This document shows, one piece after another, positions 15,259 to 23,228 of a stretch of 64,000 bases of DNA. The notes under the pieces are model-generated. The model searched no databases. It was not told the DNA's origin and was given only the letters and a program-made list of their open reading frames with translations. A program made the translations under genes and the position numbers. Source of the stretch: Streptomyces sp. V3I8. GTDB lineage: Bacteria > Actinomycetota > Actinomycetes > Streptomycetales > Streptomycetaceae. The DNA is taken from positions 6,076,001-6,140,000 of the forward strand of contig NZ_JAUSZL010000002.1 of NCBI RefSeq assembly GCF_030817535.1, in the 5' to 3' direction. Positions within the stretch are counted from its first letter, which is position 1. Every line of letters begins with the position of its first letter.

Positions 15259-16704
15259 GTGACCCATGAGGCCATGGAGGCAGGCCTCCCCGAGGGCTCG
15301 GCCGCCGACGCCGGCCGACCGCTGCGCATCGCGCTCCTCACCTACAAGGGGAACCCGTTCTGCGGCGGCCAGGGCGTCTACGTACGGCACCTCTCGCGCG
15401 AGCTCGCCCGGCTGGGCCACCAGGTCGAGGTGATCGGCTCGCAGCCCTACCCGGTGCTCGACGAGGGCGAGGATCTCGACGGGCTCTCCCTCACCGAGCT
15501 CCCCAGCCTCGACCTGTACCGCCAGCCGGACCCCTTCCGCACCCCCCGGCGCGACGAGTTCCGCGACTGGATCGACGCCGTCGAGGTCGGCACGATGTGG
15601 ACCGGGGGCTTCCCGGAGCCGCTGACGTTCTCCCTGCGCGCCCGCCGCCATCTGCGCGCCCGGCGCGGCGACTTCGACGTCGTGCACGACAACCAGACGC
15701 TCGGGTACGGGCTGCTGGGCGATGTCGGCGCCCCGCTGGTCACCACCATCCACCACCCCATCACCGTGGACCGGCAGTTGGAACTGGACGCCGCCGCGAG
15801 CCGCCGCAAACGGGCGTCCGTGCGGCGGTGGTACGCCTTCACGCGCATGCAGAAGCGGGTCGCGCGCCGGCTGCCGTCCGTGCTCACCGTCTCCGGCACG
15901 TCCCGCCAGGAGATCGTCGACCACCTCGGCGTACGGGACGAGCGGATCCACGTCGTCCACATCGGTGCCGACGCCGACCTCTTCTCGCCCGATCCGTCCG
16001 TGCCGAAGGTACCGGGCCGAATCGTCACCACGTCCAGCGCGGACGTCCCCCTCAAGGGCCTCGTCTTCCTCGTGGAGGCGCTCGCCAAGGTCCGTACCGA
16101 GCACCCCGCGGCGCACCTCGTCGTCGTCGGCCGGCGCGCCGAGGACGGGCCGGTGGCCCAGCTCATCGAGCGGTACGGGCTGGAGGGCGCCGTCGAGTTC
16201 GTGAAGGGCATCCCGGACGCGGAGCTCGTCGACCTCGTCCGGTCCGCCGAGGTCGCCTGCGTGCCGTCCCTGTACGAGGGCTTCTCGCTGCCCGCCGCCG
16301 AGGCGATGGCGACCGGTACGCCCCTGGTGGCCACCACCGGCGGAGCCATCCCCGAGGTCGCGGGCCCCGACGGCGAGACCTGCCTCGCCGTCCCGCCCGG
16401 CGACGCGGGTTCGCTGGCCGTCGCGCTGAGCAGGCTGCTGGGCGACCCCGGCCTGCGCGCGCGGCTCGGCTCGGCCGGCCGGGCCCGCGTACTGGAACGG
16501 TTCACGTGGGCCCGCGCGGCGGAGGGCACGGTGGCCCGCTACCGCGAGGCGATCGAGTCCGCGCGCCGCTCCGCGCCGGAACCACGAGGCCGCCCCGCGG
16601 CCGAGACTCCCGGCCGCCCCGCGGCCCCACAGGAGGCGGCCCCCGCCGTCTCCTCCCCCGCCCCCGTGGACACCCCGAATCGCGAAAGCAGGACCACGTG
16701 CTGA
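15259..16704 (+). CDS. GT4-family glycosyltransferase
   Basis: About 481 residues from a GTG at 15259 (AAGGGGG upstream; an ATG at 15274 is the alternative). It is a GT-B fold enzyme with an N-terminal Rossmann part (IALLTYKGNPFCGGQGVYV) and the C-terminal EX7E motif (YEGFSLPAAEAMATG) of retaining GT4 enzymes. The last 40 residues are a Pro/Ala-rich tail. It heads a three-gene operon with 7-bp and 4-bp overlaps to a methyltransferase and an alpha/alpha-barrel protein. The acceptor is unknown; cell-envelope or secreted glycan work is possible. Confidence 0.9.
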   Translation: MTHEAMEAGLPEGSAADAGRPLRIALLTYKGNPFCGGQGVYVRHLSRELARLGHQVEVIGSQPYPVLDEGEDLDGLSLTELPSLDLYRQPDPFRTPRRDEFRDWIDAVEVGTMWTGGFPEPLTFSLRARRHLRARRGDFDVVHDNQTLGYGLLGDVGAPLVTTIHHPITVDRQLELDAAASRRKRASVRRWYAFTRMQKRVARRLPSVLTVSGTSRQEIVDHLGVRDERIHVVHIGADADLFSPDPSVPKVPGRIVTTSSADVPLKGLVFLVEALAKVRTEHPAAHLVVVGRRAEDGPVAQLIERYGLEGAVEFVKGIPDAELVDLVRSAEVACVPSLYEGFSLPAAEAMATGTPLVATTGGAIPEVAGPDGETCLAVPPGDAGSLAVALSRLLGDPGLRARLGSAGRARVLERFTWARAAEGTVARYREAIESARRSAPEPRGRPAAETPGRPAAPQEAAPAVSSPAPVDTPNRESRTTC

Positions 16705-17441
16705 CCGTCGACTTCTCCCGGTTCCCGCTCGCCCCGGGGGACCGCGTGCTGGACCTCGGGTGCGGGGCGGGACGCCACGCCTTCGAGTGCTACCGGCGCG
16801 GCGCCCAGGTCGTCGCGCTGGACCGGAACGCCGAGGAGATCCGCGAGGTCGCCAAGTGGTTCGCCGCGATGAAGGAGGCGGGGGAGGCCCCCGGGGGAGC
16901 CACCGCCACCGCCATGGAGGGTGACGCGCTGCGCCTGCCCTTCCCCGACGAGTCGTTCGACGTCGTCATCATCTCCGAGGTGATGGAGCACATCCCGGAC
17001 GACAAGGGCGTGCTCGCCGAGATGGTCCGGGTGCTCAGGCCCGGCGGGCGGATAGCGATCACCGTGCCGCGCTACGGGCCCGAGAAGGTCTGCTGGTCGC
17101 TGTCGGACGCCTACCACGAGGTCGAGGGCGGCCACATCCGCATCTACCGGGCGGACGAGTTGCTCGGCAAGATCCGCGAGGCGGGCCTGCGGCCGTACGG
17201 CACGCACCACGCCCACGCGCTGCACAGCCCCTACTGGTGGCTCAAGTGTGCGTTCGGCGTCGACAACGACAAGGCGCTGCCGGTACGGGCGTACCACAAG
17301 CTCCTCGTCTGGGACATCATGAAGAAGCCCCTCGCGACCCGGATCGCCGAACAGGCGCTCAACCCGCTGATCGGCAAGAGCTTCGTGGCGTACGCGACCA
17401 AGCCGCACCTGCCCGCCGCCACCCTCACGGACGCTTCGTGA
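16698..17441 (+). CDS. Class I SAM-dependent methyltransferase
   Basis: A 247-residue protein starting at a GTG at 16698 inside the end of the GT4 gene. SAM motif I is VLDLGCGAGRHAFE, with an acidic end to strand 2 (VVALDRN), EGDALRLPF and the HIPDD block. It is a Methyltransferase_11 type enzyme. Its substrate is probably the glycan or lipid handled by its operon partners. Confidence 0.9.
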   Translation: MLTVDFSRFPLAPGDRVLDLGCGAGRHAFECYRRGAQVVALDRNAEEIREVAKWFAAMKEAGEAPGGATATAMEGDALRLPFPDESFDVVIISEVMEHIPDDKGVLAEMVRVLRPGGRIAITVPRYGPEKVCWSLSDAYHEVEGGHIRIYRADELLGKIREAGLRPYGTHHAHALHSPYWWLKCAFGVDNDKALPVRAYHKLLVWDIMKKPLATRIAEQALNPLIGKSFVAYATKPHLPAATLTDAS

Positions 17442-18508
17442 CGACTCCGCGTACCGAACACCTCGTCCTCGCGGGGGTGCTCACCGCGGAGGAGGCCGCG
17501 CAGACCGTCCGGGGCATCCTGGCCGTGCAGCGTGCGGACGGCGCCATCCCGTGGTTCCGCGGCCACCACCTCGACCCGTGGGACCACACCGAGGCCGCCA
17601 TGGCCCTGGACGCGGCCGGCGAGCACGAGGCCGCCGCCCGCGCGTACGAGTGGCTGGCCCGGCACCAGAACCAGGACGGCTCCTGGTACGCGGCCTACGC
17701 CGACGGGGACGCCGCCGACGTCACCGACCGCGGGCGCGAGACCAACTTCTGCGCGTACGTCGCCGTCGGTGTGTGGCACCACTACCAGGCGACCGGCGAC
17801 GACACCTTCCTGGACCGCATGTGGCCGACGGTGTTCGCCGCGGTGGAGTTCGTCCTGGCGCTGCAGCGGCCGGGCGGCCAGATCGGCTGGAAGCGCGAGG
17901 ACGACGGCACGGCCGTCGAGGACGCGCTGCTGACCGGGAGTTCGTCGGTCCACCACGCGCTGCGCTGCGCGCTCGCCATCGCCGAGGAGCGCGAGGAGCC
18001 GCAGCCCGACTGGGAGTTGGCGGTGGGCGCGCTGCGCCACGCGATCCGCCGGCACCCCGAGCGGTTCCTCGACAAGGGCCGCTACTCGATGGACTGGTAC
18101 TACCCGGTGCTGGGCGGCGCGCTGACCGGCACCGAGGCGAAGGAACGCATCGAGCGGGACTGGGACCGGTTCGTGGTCCCGGGTCTCGGTGTGCGGTGCG
18201 TGGTGCCCAACCCGTGGGTGACGGGCGGCGAGTCGGCCGAACTCGCCCTGGCCCTGTGGGCCGTGGGCGAGTCCGACCGCGCGCTGGAGATCCTGCAGTC
18301 GATCCAGCACCTGCGGGACCCGCGGACGGGCCTGTACTGGACCGGTTACGTCTTCGACTCACGGGCCGTGTGGCCCGAGGAGCTCACCTCGTGGACGGCG
18401 GGCTCCCTGCTCCTCGCCGTCGCCGCGCTGGGCGGCGACGAGGCGACCTGCGCGGTCTTCGGCGGCGACCGCCTGCCGCTGGGACTGGACCCCGACTGCT
18501 GCCGGTAG
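17438..18508 (+). CDS. Prenyltransferase/squalene-oxidase-like alpha/alpha-barrel protein
   Basis: A 356-residue protein starting at a GTG that overlaps the methyltransferase stop by 4 bases. Repeats such as QRADGAIPWF, NQDGSWYAA and DPRTGLYWTGYVF form helical toroid units, as in prenyltransferase or glycan-processing alpha/alpha barrels. Its usual label is prenyltransferase, but the acid-rich pocket could equally fit a glycosidase. There is no signal peptide, so it acts in the cytoplasm. It is the last gene of the GT4-methyltransferase operon. Confidence 0.75.
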   Translation: MTTPRTEHLVLAGVLTAEEAAQTVRGILAVQRADGAIPWFRGHHLDPWDHTEAAMALDAAGEHEAAARAYEWLARHQNQDGSWYAAYADGDAADVTDRGRETNFCAYVAVGVWHHYQATGDDTFLDRMWPTVFAAVEFVLALQRPGGQIGWKREDDGTAVEDALLTGSSSVHHALRCALAIAEEREEPQPDWELAVGALRHAIRRHPERFLDKGRYSMDWYYPVLGGALTGTEAKERIERDWDRFVVPGLGVRCVVPNPWVTGGESAELALALWAVGESDRALEILQSIQHLRDPRTGLYWTGYVFDSRAVWPEELTSWTAGSLLLAVAALGGDEATCAVFGGDRLPLGLDPDCCR

Positions 18509-18541
18509 TCCGCGTGGTGCGCGAGCTGCGGGCCCGAGGGC

Positions 18542-18835
18542 TCAGTGGCGTGCCACGCGATTGGCGATCGCGTGACCGATGAAGAGGTAGACGACGGCCG
18601 CGAGACCGTAGCCCGCGACGACGCGTGCCCACTGCTCGTCGAACGTGAACAGGTCGTGCGACCAGCCGGCGAGCCAGCGGGCGGCGTCATGGATGAACTG
18701 GACGAACGAGTTGCCCTGGTTGGCGTCCAGCAGGTACATGAGGATCCAGAGGCCGAGGATGGCGGCCATGATGTCGGCAACGATCGCGACGACCGTGCCG
18801 GCTTGATTCGAACCGTTGCGATATCGAGGGGACAT
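18542..18835 (-). CDS. Small two-helix membrane protein
   Basis: A 97-residue protein with hydrophobic helices near residues 12-36 and 70-92. It starts at an ATG at 18835; the ribosome site is weak. There is no known motif. It is similar in kind to small conserved Streptomyces membrane proteins, and no function can be given. Confidence 0.65.
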   Translation of the reverse strand: MSPRYRNGSNQAGTVVAIVADIMAAILGLWILMYLLDANQGNSFVQFIHDAARWLAGWSHDLFTFDEQWARVVAGYGLAAVVYLFIGHAIANRVARH

Positions 18836-19213
18836 GTCATGCAGATGACCCTTGAACCGCGTATGAAACCTCCGGCACCTCTCGCATTGAATCCCCACCC
18901 TCTGAAATCGCCCCCAACTACCCTTATCCGCAGGGTGGTTCGGCGGGGCAGCCCCGACGGCCCCGCCAGCCCGGAGCTTCTCGGGGCCGCGGGCAACCGC
19001 ACGCTCGACCCCGGCGAACCGGCACCCGGAGCTTCTCAGGGGCGCGGGGAACTGCGCGCTCAGCCACGACGGGCCGGCACCTGACGCCGCACGTCGGCCC
19101 GGGGCTTTTCAGGGGCGCGGGGAACTGCGCGACCAGCCACGACGCGCCCGCGCCCGACGGACCGGACCAGCCAGACCGAACCGGCACAGCACAGCGCAGC
19201 GCAGCCGCAGCGT
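18836..19213. repeat. Gene-free region with three copies of the GGGGCGCGGGGAAC repeat
   Basis: A 378-base non-coding stretch. Two good copies lie at about 19031-19080 and 19104-19143 (AGGGGCGCGGGGAACTGCGC, each followed by a CAGCCACGAC box) and one degenerate copy lies near 18972-19003. The far end has an ACAGCACAGCGCAGCGCAGC simple repeat. No open reading frame is convincing. Confidence 0.75.
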
Positions 19214-20221
19214 TCAGTTCAGGTCGGCCAGCGTCCGCAGCGTATGACGGTCCGGAGACAGGAGCAGCAGGTCGGTCACCGGCCCCGCCCGCCACAACTC
19301 CAGCCGCTCGGCGATCCGTTCACGCGGCCCCACCAACGAGATCTCGTCGGCGAAGGCATCCGGCACGGCACGCACCGCCTCCTCCCGCCGTCCCGCCAGG
19401 AACAGCTCCTGGATCCGCCGCGCCTCCTCCGCGAACCCCATCCGCGCCATCAGATCGGCATGGAAGTTGCGCGCCGCGTGCCCCATCCCCCCGATGTAGA
19501 AGCCGAGCATCGCCTTCACCGGCAGCAGCCCCTCGGCGACGTCGTCACAGACCTTCGCCCGGGCCATCGGGGCGACCAGGAAACCGCCGGGCGCCCCGCC
19601 CAGGGAGGCCTCGTACACGTCCGCCCTCATCGGCGACCAGTACAACGGCAGCCACCCGTCCGCGATCCGCGTCGTCTGCGCGATGTTCTTCGGCCCCTCG
19701 GCCCCCAGCAGCACGGGCAGTTCGGCCCGCAGCGGGTGCGTGATCGGTTTGAGGGCCTTGCCGAGCCCGGTCCCGTCCGCCCCCCGGTACGGGTGCGGGT
19801 GGAAGCGCCCGTCCAGCTCGACCGGCCCCTCGCGCCGCAGCACCTGGCGTACGACGTCGACGTACTCCCGCGTCGCCGTGAGCGGCGACGCGGGGAACGG
19901 GCGCCCGTACCACCCCTCGACGACCTGCGGCCCCGACAGCCCGAGGCCGAGCAGCACACGCCCGCCCGACAGGTGGTCCAGCGTGAGCGCGTGCATCGCG
20001 GTCGTGGTGGGGGAGCGGGCCGCCATCTGCGCGACCGCCGTACCCAGCTTGATCCTTGACGTCCGCGCGGCGATCCAGGTCAGCGGGGTGAAGGCGTCGG
20101 ACCCCCAGGACTCGGCGGTCCACACCGAGTCGTAGCCGAGCCGCTCCGCCTCCTGGGCGAGGGACACCTGGTCGGCGGAGGGTCCGCGGCCCCAGTAACC
20201 GAGGGCGAGTCCGAGTCGCAT
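19214..20221 (-). CDS. LLM-class F420-dependent oxidoreductase
   Basis: A 335-residue luciferase-like TIM-barrel protein. Family signatures are seen at the start (LGLALGYWGRGPSADQV, EAERLGYDSVWTAESWG) and in GRVLLGLGLSGPQVVEGWYG. Such proteins use coenzyme F420 (or FMN) for hydride transfer to small molecules. The substrate is unknown. It appears to be a single-gene unit. Confidence 0.9.
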   Translation of the reverse strand: MRLGLALGYWGRGPSADQVSLAQEAERLGYDSVWTAESWGSDAFTPLTWIAARTSRIKLGTAVAQMAARSPTTTAMHALTLDHLSGGRVLLGLGLSGPQVVEGWYGRPFPASPLTATREYVDVVRQVLRREGPVELDGRFHPHPYRGADGTGLGKALKPITHPLRAELPVLLGAEGPKNIAQTTRIADGWLPLYWSPMRADVYEASLGGAPGGFLVAPMARAKVCDDVAEGLLPVKAMLGFYIGGMGHAARNFHADLMARMGFAEEARRIQELFLAGRREEAVRAVPDAFADEISLVGPRERIAERLELWRAGPVTDLLLLSPDRHTLRTLADLN

Positions 20222-20275
20222 GCACTACTCCTGACGGTGCGTCAGAAAAGAGAAGGCCGCGCCGACTGTACGGGA

Positions 20276-20326
20276 ACGGCCCCCCACCCGGAAGAGCTCC
20301 GAAGAGCTCTGGGGGTGGAGGGCCGT
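20276..20326. terminator. Hairpin terminator between two minus-strand genes
   Basis: ACGGCCC-CCCACCC pairs with GGGTGG-AGGGCCGT around a loop with two copies of GAAGAGCTC. It ends transcription from the membrane-protein gene (stop near 20349) before the LLM oxidoreductase gene. Confidence 0.75.
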
Positions 20327-20348
20327 GACGGACCTGCGGCGACGGAAT

Positions 20349-21194
20349 TCAGCCGCGCTGGATCCCGGACGTGTCCTGCAGTACACCGCGGCGGCCGTCC
20401 TGCGTCTGCGCCACCAGGCTCGGGCCGCGCTGCTCGACGGCCAGGTACCAGGTGCCCGGCGCCAGCTCGGCGATCGGCGTCGGCGAACCGTCCTCCGCGA
20501 ACAGCGGACGCGCCACCGGCACCGCGAACCAGAACGGGGAGAACTCCCCGCCGGGCTGCGGAGCCTGCGGGGCCTGCGCCTGCTGCGGCTGGCCGGGCTG
20601 CGGCTGGCCGGGCTGGGCGCCGAACGGCTGGCCCTGCTGCGGCTGGCCGCCGAAGGACGGACCCGGCTGCTGGGCGCCCGGGTAGCCGTAACCACCCTGC
20701 GGCTGACCGCCGTAGGGCTGCGGGGCGGCGGGCTTGGGCGGCGGGAGGAGGGAGCCCCTGAGCGCCGGGACGAGAGGGGTGGCGATCGCGCCGCCGGCCA
20801 GGACCAGCGTGGCGATCAGGATCAGGATCAGACCGGTGCCGACGTCCGGGCCGGACGAGCCCTCACCGACGTTGTTGAGGCCGCCGGCCGGGTCGAAGAT
20901 GTTCGCGAGGGCGCTCCACGCGGAGAAGATGCTGAGGGCGATACCGAAGTGGCCGAGGTCGATGCCGATGACCTTGGGCGCCTGCGGGAGACCGCGTGCG
21001 AGGACGATGAGCGCGGCGCCGGCGATGCCCGTGAGGACAACTCCGAGCAGCAGAGGAGCGCTCGACCACGCGTTCGGCATGTCGAGGTTGGCGGCCCCGT
21101 CGTACGAGTAGATGTCGAGGAACGACGCGATCAACAGCAGTACCGCTGCTCCGATCACCACGCCGTCGCCTCGAGTGAGGGAGCGGATATTCAC
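20349..21194 (-). CDS. Four-helix membrane protein with Gln/Pro/Gly-rich tail (DUF5336-like)
   Basis: A 281-residue protein. Four hydrophobic helices lie about residues 12-27, 44-67, 80-100 and 118-142, then a QPGQPQQ-rich cytoplasmic repeat (about 150-215), then a short folded end. The layout resembles DUF5336-type actinobacterial membrane proteins. No activity is known. The repeat region is coded by CTGCGGCTGGCCGGG-like units and is likely flexible. Confidence 0.75.
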   Translation of the reverse strand: MNIRSLTRGDGVVIGAAVLLLIASFLDIYSYDGAANLDMPNAWSSAPLLLGVVLTGIAGAALIVLARGLPQAPKVIGIDLGHFGIALSIFSAWSALANIFDPAGGLNNVGEGSSGPDVGTGLILILIATLVLAGGAIATPLVPALRGSLLPPPKPAAPQPYGGQPQGGYGYPGAQQPGPSFGGQPQQGQPFGAQPGQPQPGQPQQAQAPQAPQPGGEFSPFWFAVPVARPLFAEDGSPTPIAELAPGTWYLAVEQRGPSLVAQTQDGRRGVLQDTSGIQRG

Positions 21195-21352
21195 TTCAGG
21201 TCCTTCGTCAGTCGTCTCGTCGTCGGTGGAGGCGTCGCTGTCACCTTGTCCCCGTGAGGCCGCGGTGCCATGCGCGGGGGTGGCCCCTCATCGTAGGGAG
21301 GACACTATCGTCCGCCCCACCTGGGTGTCCGCCCCGATCCGCACGCTCTTCC

Positions 21353-22336
21353 CTACCCGCGCAGGAAACTCACGATTCCCTCAGAGATTCCCTGTGCCGC
21401 CTTCTGGCGCCAGGCACCACTGGTCAGCCGCGCGGAGTCCTTGCTGTCGCGCATGTTGCCGCACTCGATGAAGACCTTCGGAACCGTTGACAGATTGAGA
21501 CCGCCGAGGTCTTTGCGCACGTCGAGGCCGGTGCCGTCACCGATGTAGTTGGAAGGGGGGCTGCCGGTGACGCTCAGGAAGCGGCCGGCGATGCGCTCGC
21601 CCAGGTCACGGGAGGAGGCCACGATGGGCCGGGTGTCGGCGGCGCCCGAGTGCACGGAGCCCGGCAGGATCACGTGGAAGCCGCGGTTGCCGGCCGCCGA
21701 ACCGTCCGCGTGGACCGACACGACGGCGTCCGCCGCGGCCTTGTTGCCGATCTCGGCCCGCTCGTCCACGCACGGACCCCAGGCGCGGTCGTCGTCCTGG
21801 GTGAACTTCACGGTGGCGCCCTCCTTCTCCAGGAGGGTGCGCAGCCGGCGCGAGACGTCGAGCGTGAACCGGGCTTCCGTGTAACCGGCGTTGGTCGCCG
21901 TACCCGTCGTGTCGCATTCCTTCGAGTTCGTCCCGATGTCCACCTCGCGGTTGATCTCGGACGGGTGCCGGAAGTTGCCGGGGTTGTGGCCGGGGTCGAC
22001 GACGACCACCTTGCCCTTGAGGGGGCCGGGCTCCGCGCCGCCGGACCGGCCGTCACCGGACCCGCCGCCACCGGACCGGCCGGTGCCGCCGTCCGGCCGC
22101 TCCTTGCCGTCGTCCTTGCCGCCGTCCGGGGCGCCCGGTGCGGTGGAACGGTTCGCCGGGGCCGACGTCGACGCCTGCGCGGCGGAGCCGTCCCCGTCGT
22201 CGTTCCCCACGGACTGCCACACCAGCCAGCCCGCCAGGGCGCCGGGCACGAGGGCTGCGACGGCGACGGTCAGGGGGCCGCGCAGGGCGCGGCGCGGGGG
22301 GCGGGGGGGTTCGAAGTCCGGGCCTACGTATGACAC
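21353..22336 (-). CDS. N-acetylmuramoyl-L-alanine amidase (Amidase_3), membrane-anchored
   Basis: A 327-residue protein with one N-terminal helix (LTVAVAALVPGALAGWLVW), a disordered Gly/Ser/Asp linker and a C-terminal Amidase_3 zinc hydrolase domain. Zinc and catalytic blocks are VVVDPGHN, INREVDIG, VVSVHADG and VFIECGNMRD. It cuts the amide bond between muramic acid and the stem peptide in the cell wall. The GTG at 22336 is chosen because AAGGTG stands 8 bases ahead; a GTG at 22345 is possible. Confidence 0.9.
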   Translation of the reverse strand: MSYVGPDFEPPRPPRRALRGPLTVAVAALVPGALAGWLVWQSVGNDDGDGSAAQASTSAPANRSTAPGAPDGGKDDGKERPDGGTGRSGGGGSGDGRSGGAEPGPLKGKVVVVDPGHNPGNFRHPSEINREVDIGTNSKECDTTGTATNAGYTEARFTLDVSRRLRTLLEKEGATVKFTQDDDRAWGPCVDERAEIGNKAAADAVVSVHADGSAAGNRGFHVILPGSVHSGAADTRPIVASSRDLGERIAGRFLSVTGSPPSNYIGDGTGLDVRKDLGGLNLSTVPKVFIECGNMRDSKDSARLTSGAWRQKAAQGISEGIVSFLRG

Positions 22337-22362
22337 GGCCAACACCTTACGGGTCGGCCGGG

Positions 22363-22425
22363 CCGGACGCGGTGAACGAAGGACCGGACGCGGTGAAGGA
22401 AAGACCGGATGCGCTGAAGGAGGGG
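22363..22425. repeat. Three tandem 21-bp repeats upstream of the amidase
   Basis: CCGGACGCGGTGAACGAAGG and two variant copies are joined head to tail. They lie between the amidase start and the methyltransferase stop. Confidence 0.8.
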
Positions 22426-22432
22426 CCCCGGG

Positions 22433-23083
22433 TCAGATGCCCTTGCCCGTACGCCGCAGCACGCGCAGCGAATCGGTGGCGGACACCTCCGTGAACGCGC
22501 CGGACCGCAGCGCGCGGAGGTAGACGCGGTACGGCGCCTGCCCGGTGAACTCGTCCACCGGATCCGGGAACACGTCGTGGATGAGCAGCAGCCCGCCCTC
22601 GGCGACGTGGGGCGCCCAGCCCTCGTAGTCCCCGCCCGCGTGCTCGTCGGTGTGGCCGCCGTCGATGAAGACGAGGCCGAGGGGGGAGCTCCAGAATGCG
22701 GCGACCTGCGGCGACCGTCCGACGACGGCGACCACGTGGTCCTCGAGACCGGCCCGGTGGAGCGTACGGCGGAAGGCCGGCAGGGTGTCCATGAGCCCGA
22801 GCTCCGGATCGACCGTGGCCGGGTCGTGGTACTCCCACCCGGGCTGCTGCTCCTCGCTGCCCCGGTGGTGGTCGACGGTGACGGCGGTGACCCCGGCCCC
22901 CCGCGCCGCGTCGGCCAGCAGGACGGTGGAGCGCCCGCAGTAGGTACCGACCTCCAGCAGCGGCAGCCCCAGCCGCCCGGCCTCGACGGCGGCGGCGTAC
23001 AGGGCGAGCCCCTCCCCCACGGGCATGAACCCCTTGGCCCCCTCGAAGGCGGCGAGGATCTCGGGCTCAGGTGCCGTGGCCAT
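22433..23083 (-). CDS. Class I SAM methyltransferase (Methyltransf_24-like)
   Basis: A 217-residue protein starting at an ATG at 23083 with GGAGG upstream. Motif I is LLEVGTYCGRST. VTVDHHRGS follows, then FIDGGHTDEHAGGD, as in the O-methyltransferase-like group with a C-terminal GGLLLIHDVF block. The substrate is unknown. Longer upstream starts run through the dispersed intergenic repeat and are rejected. Confidence 0.85.
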   Translation of the reverse strand: MATAPEPEILAAFEGAKGFMPVGEGLALYAAAVEAGRLGLPLLEVGTYCGRSTVLLADAARGAGVTAVTVDHHRGSEEQQPGWEYHDPATVDPELGLMDTLPAFRRTLHRAGLEDHVVAVVGRSPQVAAFWSSPLGLVFIDGGHTDEHAGGDYEGWAPHVAEGGLLLIHDVFPDPVDEFTGQAPYRVYLRALRSGAFTEVSATDSLRVLRRTGKGI

Positions 23084-23156
23084 GGGGTTCCTCCAGGTAG
23101 TACGTCCACGCATACGGGCGCCATGGTGCCGCATGCATGAGGGCGAGCGCCCCACC

Positions 23157-23190
23157 AGGGGCGCGGGGAACCGCACGCCCGGCCATGACG
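23157..23190 (+). repeat. Dispersed GGGGCGCGGGGAAC repeat, copy upstream of the methyltransferase
   Basis: AGGGGCGCGGGGAACCGCAC followed by GCCCGGCCATGAC, within the short gap between the MFS and methyltransferase genes. Confidence 0.75.
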
Positions 23191-23228
23191 TACGCCCGGC
23201 CACGACGCACCCGCGCCCTACGACTCGG

